A DNA stretch of 17,965 nucleotides from JAHFJA01 sp964357385. Its GTDB lineage: Bacteria > Patescibacteriota > Patescibacteriia > JACQRZ01. Under the pieces are notes generated by a model. The model saw only the letters and a list, made by a program, of their open reading frames with translations, ran no database searches and was not told the origin of the DNA. A program made the translations under genes and the position numbers. This document shows, in pieces, positions 14,133 to 17,965 of the stretch. Position 1 is the first letter of the stretch. The number at the start of each line of letters is the position of its first letter. The stretch spans positions 1-17,965 of the forward strand of contig CAYHKW010000019.1 in assembly GCA_964357385.1 (NCBI GenBank). The letters are read 5' to 3'.

Positions 14133-15701
14133 ATGATGTTTTCGGATGTATTCACTACTTTTTTGGCAGCTCGCACTACCCCGGAAGATCTCCCCACGGA
14201 TGATGCGCATGTTACCGTGAATGATGCGGTAGGCGCCATTGCATTTTATTATGAAAAAATACGCGGTATTGCAGAATACCGCGATGAACACCTTGTCCGC
14301 CAGCATGCGATCCGCCGTGTATTAGGGCGGCGTTTTATTTTGACCCAGTCAACCGATACCATGGCAATGGGGTTGGTGAAAGAATTAGTGCGTTCCCGAT
14401 ACTTTCGTAATCAAACCATTTCAGTTTCAAAAGTGCACACCATTCAGGCATTACTTGACCAATACCTTGGCGTGCTTGACCAGTTGCGGATGCGCCATAT
14501 TTTAACCGACAAAGATCAGGATTGGATTTTGTTCATGGCCGCATGTGCGATTGACGAAGTGCTTTCCCCCACAACAGAGCTTGAGGCGTTGGTTCATGCC
14601 ATGTATCAAAAAGTGGAGCCGATTACTAATTTGCAAGGAATCAGTGTCGATGGTCGTACGCGCCGGGTACAGTTGTATCTCTCAGTCTATCGTATTTTAC
14701 TCAAACCCGATGTTCATCGAACCGAGTTTTTTTTGCTTAAGACATTAGCGCCGCATTGGACTACTCCTGGTGCGATGAGTGTCGAGCAGCTTGCTGTCGA
14801 GTGCTATGACTTGCGAAAGAAAATCCGCGAATTGATTCGACACCCGCTCCAAAAAAAGCTGATGGGTACCTATCGGCGATTTCGTATTCCGTTTGTGGTT
14901 CTGGTCACCGTACTGCGAAGCAATGGTGAGGCGATATTTGAAAATAGGGAAGCGTTAGCCAAGGAAGTGAGTCGCATCTGCGAAGGGTTTTATAACGTAT
15001 ACAAACGGAAGCTTCATATCCGCGCTATCCGTGCTTTTGTCTATATTTTTATCACCAAAATGGTGCTGGGGCTGCTCATTGAATTGCCGTATGATTTTTT
15101 GACCGTTGGGCATATTGCCTTAGTTCCTCTCCTTATAAATATTTTGTTTCCACCGATACTATTGATGATGATTGCTTTTAGTGCAAAGTTTCCCGGCAAA
15201 GATAATACTGCAAGCGTGTTGCAGGCGATCAATGAAATCGTATATGTCGATGAAGCACCACTTGTCTTTGTCCCACAGAACATTGGTCAAAAAAAGCGGA
15301 GGGTTACATTGTGGGTGGTGTTCTCATTGGTGTATCTTGTGTTATTTCTCGGATCATTTTCTCTCCTGGGCTATATTTTAAAACTGTTGCATTTTAATCC
15401 CGTAAGCGGAGTCATCTTTTTTCTGTTCTTCTGTCTTATTATGTTTTTTGGTGTTACCTTGCGTCGGTCGGCAAAGGAGCTGATGCTTCTCAAACCAAAG
15501 CCATCGCTGTGGTTGGCATTTATTGACCCCTTCCTGCTTCCTATTGTGCAGGTCGGCCGTTGGTTGTCATTTAATGTATCGCGCGTTAATGTTTTTGTCT
15601 TTATTTTTGATATTTTGATCGAATTGCCACTCCAGGCGCTGATTGAAATTACCGAAGAGTGGTGGAGCTTCATGAGAGAAAAGAAGGATGAGATAGAGTA
15701 G
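14133..15701 (+). CDS. Conserved-looking polytopic membrane protein, function unknown
   Basis: A 522-residue protein I cannot assign to a named family. Residues 1-295 are soluble, predominantly helical and rich in Arg and Leu (for example R60-R67 and the K229-R252 basic region), and should face the cytoplasm. Residues 301-505 hold about five or six hydrophobic segments: roughly 301-319, 326-349, 391-418, 424-443, 459-476 and 484-505. The first pair is joined by E-L-P-Y-D-F and the last helix ends in E-L-P-L-Q-A. The C-terminus is strongly charged. The start at 14133 has AAAGG about 6 nt upstream; Met2 at 14136 is an alternative. It lies 18 nt after the cysteine desulfurase stop and is the last gene of the packed plus-strand run. 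No catalytic motif is evident. Confidence 0.8.
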   Translation: MMFSDVFTTFLAARTTPEDLPTDDAHVTVNDAVGAIAFYYEKIRGIAEYRDEHLVRQHAIRRVLGRRFILTQSTDTMAMGLVKELVRSRYFRNQTISVSKVHTIQALLDQYLGVLDQLRMRHILTDKDQDWILFMAACAIDEVLSPTTELEALVHAMYQKVEPITNLQGISVDGRTRRVQLYLSVYRILLKPDVHRTEFFLLKTLAPHWTTPGAMSVEQLAVECYDLRKKIRELIRHPLQKKLMGTYRRFRIPFVVLVTVLRSNGEAIFENREALAKEVSRICEGFYNVYKRKLHIRAIRAFVYIFITKMVLGLLIELPYDFLTVGHIALVPLLINILFPPILLMMIAFSAKFPGKDNTASVLQAINEIVYVDEAPLVFVPQNIGQKKRRVTLWVVFSLVYLVLFLGSFSLLGYILKLLHFNPVSGVIFFLFFCLIMFFGVTLRRSAKELMLLKPKPSLWLAFIDPFLLPIVQVGRWLSFNVSRVNVFVFIFDILIELPLQALIEITEEWWSFMREKKDEIE

Positions 15702-15751
15702 GGTGGGTAGGAAAGGTTATAAATATAAGGTTTTATTAGTCCATAAAATGC

Positions 15752-15780
15752 TTGACAAAAATGCTAAAGTATGCTATACT
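15752..15780 (+). promoter_or_regulatory. Strong sigma70-type promoter with extended -10
   Basis: TTGACA (15752-15757), 17 nt, TATACT (15775-15780) with the TG of an extended -10 at 15772-15773. It is the closest match to consensus in the window. Start near 15787 gives a leader of about 45 nt for the gene at 15832. No convincing terminator separates it from the gene upstream, so some read-through is possible. Confidence 0.85.
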
Positions 15781-15831
15781 GCTTTGTAGGTTATATAATA
15801 TTTTGTACCTTGAAAAGGGAAAGAAGAAAAA

Positions 15832-16548
15832 ATGAGCATAAATATCAGTCAACGTTTATTGTTTAACAAGGAAGAATTATCTAGGTTTCTGGAAAAGATT
15901 GTTTCTCCTAGTCGCATATCTAACAAAGACGTTTTTGTAAAAAACGTATTTAGTAACGGGACGTATAAAATCAGTTTTACAACTGACGATCTGAAACCGC
16001 ATTTAGCACCACCAAAGGGTGAATTGATTAAGTTCCTTTTCACGTTGATTTCTGTCGATCAAGTAATAATGGAAGTTGATGAAAAAAAGACTGGTGATAG
16101 TAAAACTAATTTATTAAGCTGGGAGTTGCTCAGTAAGATACAAAAAGAGTTCTATGAGCATTTCATTATTCAATCAATTACTTTAAAACGTGAAATTAAC
16201 ACAGATATCAAACGTTTTGATTTTAATAAGCTAGTGAGTTTGTTGAATTGTGGGTTTGATAGTTCAAAAAAGAGTGTAAAAACTGATTTTACTCAATTCT
16301 CTGCTTATACAGACAATATGTCGGTGTGTATGGGCATTAGAGTCACAATTGAAGATAATCGTCGGTTTAAATTAACTAAAAATGTTTGGGAAGCAGAGAT
16401 TAAAGATCAGTATTTAGAGATACGTGACGTGGTGGGGCAGGTAAAAAGTATGAAGTTTGATTTCATACTTGAGTTCAAGGATTCAGTCGCTGTAAAAGAT
16501 CTAATGCTATCAGAAAAAGAACTTAAAGAAGCCTTCTGCTTTAACTAA
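15832..16548 (+). CDS. Orphan 238-residue protein, unrecognised
   Basis: A soluble-looking protein of 238 residues with no signal peptide or transmembrane helix and no motif I recognise. It alternates Lys/Glu-rich helical stretches with beta-type segments (for example Y-K-I-S-F-T at 45-50 and M-K-F-D-F-I-L-E-F at 208-216), and has S-F-T-T-D-D-L-K-P-H-L-A-P-P-K near 48-62. The gene has its own near-consensus promoter, a purine-rich SD (AAAGGGAAAG ahead of an A-rich spacer) and a terminator, so it is real and probably well expressed. It is AT-richer by eye than the packed run upstream (about 35 percent G+C in one sampled line against about 43 percent), which suggests an accessory or transferred origin. 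Function unknown. Confidence 0.8.
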   Translation: MSINISQRLLFNKEELSRFLEKIVSPSRISNKDVFVKNVFSNGTYKISFTTDDLKPHLAPPKGELIKFLFTLISVDQVIMEVDEKKTGDSKTNLLSWELLSKIQKEFYEHFIIQSITLKREINTDIKRFDFNKLVSLLNCGFDSSKKSVKTDFTQFSAYTDNMSVCMGIRVTIEDNRRFKLTKNVWEAEIKDQYLEIRDVVGQVKSMKFDFILEFKDSVAVKDLMLSEKELKEAFCFN

Positions 16549-16553
16549 TTGAA

Positions 16554-16590
16554 AAAAGCGATATTACTAAAATGATATCGCTTTTATTTT
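16554..16590. terminator. Shared bidirectional terminator of two convergent genes
   Basis: AAAAGCGATAT (16554-16564) pairs over 11 bp with ATATCGCTTTT (16575-16585) around a 10-nt loop. A T-rich tail follows on the plus strand and a T-run follows on the minus strand, so it can end both the orphan gene and the convergent hydrolase gene. Its right arm overlaps the hydrolase stop codon (16584-16586). Confidence 0.85.
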
Positions 16591-17357
16591 ATCCTTTCCG
16601 CAACCCACCTGACAATCTCATTTACTAATGCGGGTTTATTCTCAATCATTGTCGTTCCATGTCCAATGTCTTCATACTCACCGATATCTTTTTTGACAGT
16701 GCTTGCGTTGTAGAGGGTGCGGCTGGAATCAAATGAATATTGGTCGTCCCGAGAAGCAAGGGTATAGAGGGCTTGATTATCAGCAAGGCTGCGGGCGTAC
16801 TGTTCTGTTTCGACACCGCGGAAATCAAGACCAGGAGAAAGAAGTACTACACTGTTTATTTCTGGGTCTTGAGAAAGTTGTTGCAACGCAAGATTTGCAC
16901 CGATACTTGCCCCTATTATTGCTATCCTATTTTTTGCAAATCCTTGGGAAGTAAGATAGTCGATGCCTGCTTGCACGTCATGGCGGCTTGCTTGGTGGTC
17001 TTCATCAGTAAATGCATTATAGTCAAGCGTCATTCCTGCTGGTCCTTGGGTACTTTGTCCATGACCGCGAAGATCGATGGCAAGGTTTGCAACATGTTCC
17101 CGACCGAGCGCTTGTTGGGGTTGTTCCCAACTTTCTTTGGTGGCAGGCATCATGTGGAGAAGCAATACGGCACCTTTTGGTTCGGGGGGAGTGATCATAT
17201 TGCCGACAATGCTCACGTTGTCGGAAGTGGTGAGGGTAATAGGAGTCATAGGGAAAATGGGTAATGGATTAAAATGTTTCCACAGGAAAAATCCTGCTGT
17301 ACCAAATCCAGCAAGAAGAAAGAGGGTAATTATGATGTAAATGCTTCGTTTTTTCAT
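16584..17357 (-). CDS. Membrane-anchored alpha/beta hydrolase
   Basis: A 257-residue serine hydrolase of the alpha/beta fold. A basic N-terminus (KKR) and one hydrophobic helix (about 6-25) anchor it, leaving the enzyme domain probably outside the membrane. The domain shows L-L-L-H-M-M (65-70, oxyanion region), D-L-R-G-H-G-Q-S (95-102), the nucleophile elbow G-A-S-I-G with S151, a likely acid at D204 or D205 in S-R-D-D-Q, and the catalytic H233 in I-G-H-G-T. The triad is therefore complete. The substrate cannot be told; esterases, lipases and peptidases share this layout. The start at 17357 fits a promoter that begins transcription near 17367 and places the basic residues first; the longer frame to 17402 would start upstream of that and inside the promoter. 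No SD is seen in the 10-nt leader. Confidence 0.88.
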   Translation of the reverse strand: MKKRSIYIIITLFLLAGFGTAGFFLWKHFNPLPIFPMTPITLTTSDNVSIVGNMITPPEPKGAVLLLHMMPATKESWEQPQQALGREHVANLAIDLRGHGQSTQGPAGMTLDYNAFTDEDHQASRHDVQAGIDYLTSQGFAKNRIAIIGASIGANLALQQLSQDPEINSVVLLSPGLDFRGVETEQYARSLADNQALYTLASRDDQYSFDSSRTLYNASTVKKDIGEYEDIGHGTTMIENKPALVNEIVRWVAERIK

Positions 17358-17373
17358 GAAAGTAGGTGTGGAT

Positions 17374-17402
17374 AGGATACCTGACAGGCGCAGACTTGAC
17401 AA
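17374..17402 (-). promoter_or_regulatory. Minus-strand promoter of the hydrolase gene
   Basis: On the minus strand TTGTCA (17402-17397), 17 nt, TATCCT (17379-17374). Predicted start is near 17367. The -35 box overlaps the -35 box of the divergent promoter at 17396-17424 by five bases. Confidence 0.55.
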
Positions 17403-17424
17403 ATCACACTACGAGTGGTAGTCT
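17396..17424 (+). promoter_or_regulatory. Promoter of the 64-residue membrane peptide gene
   Basis: TTGACA (17396-17401), 17 nt, TAGTCT (17419-17424) with an extended -10 TG at 17416-17417. Start near 17431. A dyad CAGACT/AGTCTG (17391-17396 and 17420-17425) covers the edges of both boxes and could be an operator, though it may be chance. Confidence 0.6.
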
Positions 17425-17462
17425 GCATTGGTCATATTTTAGTTCTTTATTAAGGAGTAAGC

Positions 17463-17657
17463 ATGGGTTTAGCACACACCAACGGTGGTTGGTATATAAC
17501 AGTAGTAGGGATTGTTATCATCATATGTCTTGTTGTGAAGGATATGATTAAGCCAAAGGTTGTAGAAACAGAGGAATTGGCACCCCTCAAAAAGAGTACA
17601 GGGAAAACAGGACCGCTCAATAGAGAAACAGGTCCGCTCAAGCCAACTGAATATTAA
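17463..17657 (+). CDS. Small single-helix membrane protein with repeated C-terminal tail
   Basis: A 64-residue protein. A short polar N-terminus leads into one transmembrane helix (about 9-26, rich in Ile and Val), then a Lys-rich segment (K26, K30, K32) that by the positive-inside rule puts the tail in the cytoplasm. The tail holds a heptad repeat, T-G-P-L-N-R-E followed by T-G-P-L-K-P-T, and a looser copy A-P-L-K-K-S-T before it. The gene is well supported: a promoter, an AAGGAG ribosome binding site 5 nt before the ATG, and a terminator just after it. It does not resemble a toxin or holin I know. It is divergent from the hydrolase gene, with which it shares a promoter region. Function unknown. 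Confidence 0.75.
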   Translation: MGLAHTNGGWYITVVGIVIIICLVVKDMIKPKVVETEELAPLKKSTGKTGPLNRETGPLKPTEY

Positions 17658-17678
17658 GCCACAATGGCAACAAATTCT

Positions 17679-17700
17679 GGGATACTATGGTATCCCTTTT
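17679..17700 (+). terminator. Intrinsic terminator of the membrane peptide gene
   Basis: GGGATAC (17679-17685) pairs with GTATCCC (17690-17696) around a 4-nt loop, followed by TTTT and an AT-rich stretch. Confidence 0.85.
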
Positions 17701-17719
17701 ATATTATAGCGTTTTTGGA

Positions 17720-17725
17720 TATAGT
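17720..17725 (+). promoter_or_regulatory. Possible -10 box of the RhuM-family gene
   Basis: TATAGT lies 10 nt before the ATG, with no good -35 (TTTTAT at 17697-17702 is at the right distance but poor). If used, it would leave a leader of only about 4 nt. Confidence 0.3.
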
Positions 17726-17735
17726 GTCTGTATAT

Positions 17736-17965
17736 ATGGCATCAAAGCGAATCGCAAAAATTATTCCCAATAACACCTTTACGGAATTTCTTCTCTATAC
17801 TACCCCCGCTGGAAAGGTAAAACTGGAGATTTTTTTACGTGATGAAACCATTTGGCTTACGCAAGCAAAGATCGCGGAGCTGTTTAGCGTCGATAGAAGT
17901 GTGGTTACCAAACATCTTCAACATATTTTTAAAGAAGGAGAACTCGATAAAGATTCAACGTGTGC
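17736..17965 (+). CDS. RhuM-family protein, 5' part only
   Basis: The gene runs off the right edge, leaving 76 codons. Residues 18-76 match the start of RhuM-like proteins: a short strand region (E-F-L-L-Y-T-T), then L-R-D-E-T-I-W-L-T-Q-A-K-I-A-E-L-F, a helix-turn-helix with V-D-R-S-V-V-T-K-H-L, and I-F-K-E-G-E-L-D-K-D-S. The family is named after the RhuM gene of a Salmonella pathogenicity island. Its members are scattered in genomic islands of many bacteria and Patescibacteria and are thought to bind DNA, but their role is unclear. The ATG at 17736 has no SD, and a -10-like box is close upstream. The first 17 residues (basic, A-S-K-R-I-A-K) precede the usual family start, so a later start is possible, but none is obvious. 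Confidence 0.82.
   Translation, partial: MASKRIAKIIPNNTFTEFLLYTTPAGKVKLEIFLRDETIWLTQAKIAELFSVDRSVVTKHLQHIFKEGELDKDSTC

Noticed and set aside
6744..15701. UGA recoded as glycine, as in some Patescibacteria
   Set aside because: The known families (SecD, SecF, desulfurase, glycosyltransferases) are full length and contain no in-frame TGA.
17358..17402. Hydrolase N-terminal extension to 17402
   Set aside because: It spans its own predicted promoter; 17357 gives a standard basic-plus-hydrophobic anchor.

Overview
The window reads like a Candidate Phyla Radiation (Patescibacteria, probably a Parcubacteria-group lineage) chromosome. Reasons: a SecD with a parvulin insertion, a membrane protein plus HerA/TraG-type ATPase pair of the kind common in these genomes, a cysteine desulfurase beside an anonymous conserved membrane protein, and many genes without a Shine-Dalgarno (SD) sequence. 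This placement is inferred from gene content; no rRNA or other phylogenetic marker is present. All 14 complete reading frames end in TAA or TAG and read through under the standard code.

Positions 1-2330 hold surface-type genes: the 3' end of a large unrecognised protein and a small lipoprotein with a Pro-Thr stalk, each closed by an intrinsic terminator. Positions 2361-6675 hold a surface-glycan block: an O-antigen ligase/polymerase-like membrane protein, a GT4 glycosyltransferase 1 nt downstream, and a second GT4 enzyme (DUF1972 type) with its own consensus promoter. The 364-nt gap between the two transferases carries a plus-strand terminator and, on the minus strand, a strong promoter and terminator that together outline a structured RNA of about 130 nt. 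That RNA is the best candidate here for something undescribed.

Positions 6685-15701 are a tightly packed plus-strand run: secD (two parvulin-like modules and an EF-hand-like loop inserted), secF, a DUF8128-like membrane protein, a TraG/HerA-type ATPase with a C-terminal four-cysteine zinc motif, a cysteine desulfurase, and a polytopic membrane protein. SecDF would pull exported proteins through the Sec channel, and the attached prolyl isomerase domain could fold them on arrival. The membrane protein and ATPase probably form a DNA or protein translocating motor.

Positions 15752 to the end look accessory and are AT-richer in the part sampled by eye: an orphan gene with a textbook promoter, a convergent membrane-anchored alpha/beta hydrolase, a divergently transcribed 64-residue membrane peptide whose promoter shares its -35 with the hydrolase promoter, and the start of a RhuM-family gene cut by the window edge. 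Several core genes start almost at their predicted transcription start or within a few bases of the previous stop and lack an SD. The accessory genes have clear SD sequences, so two modes of translation start seem to coexist.
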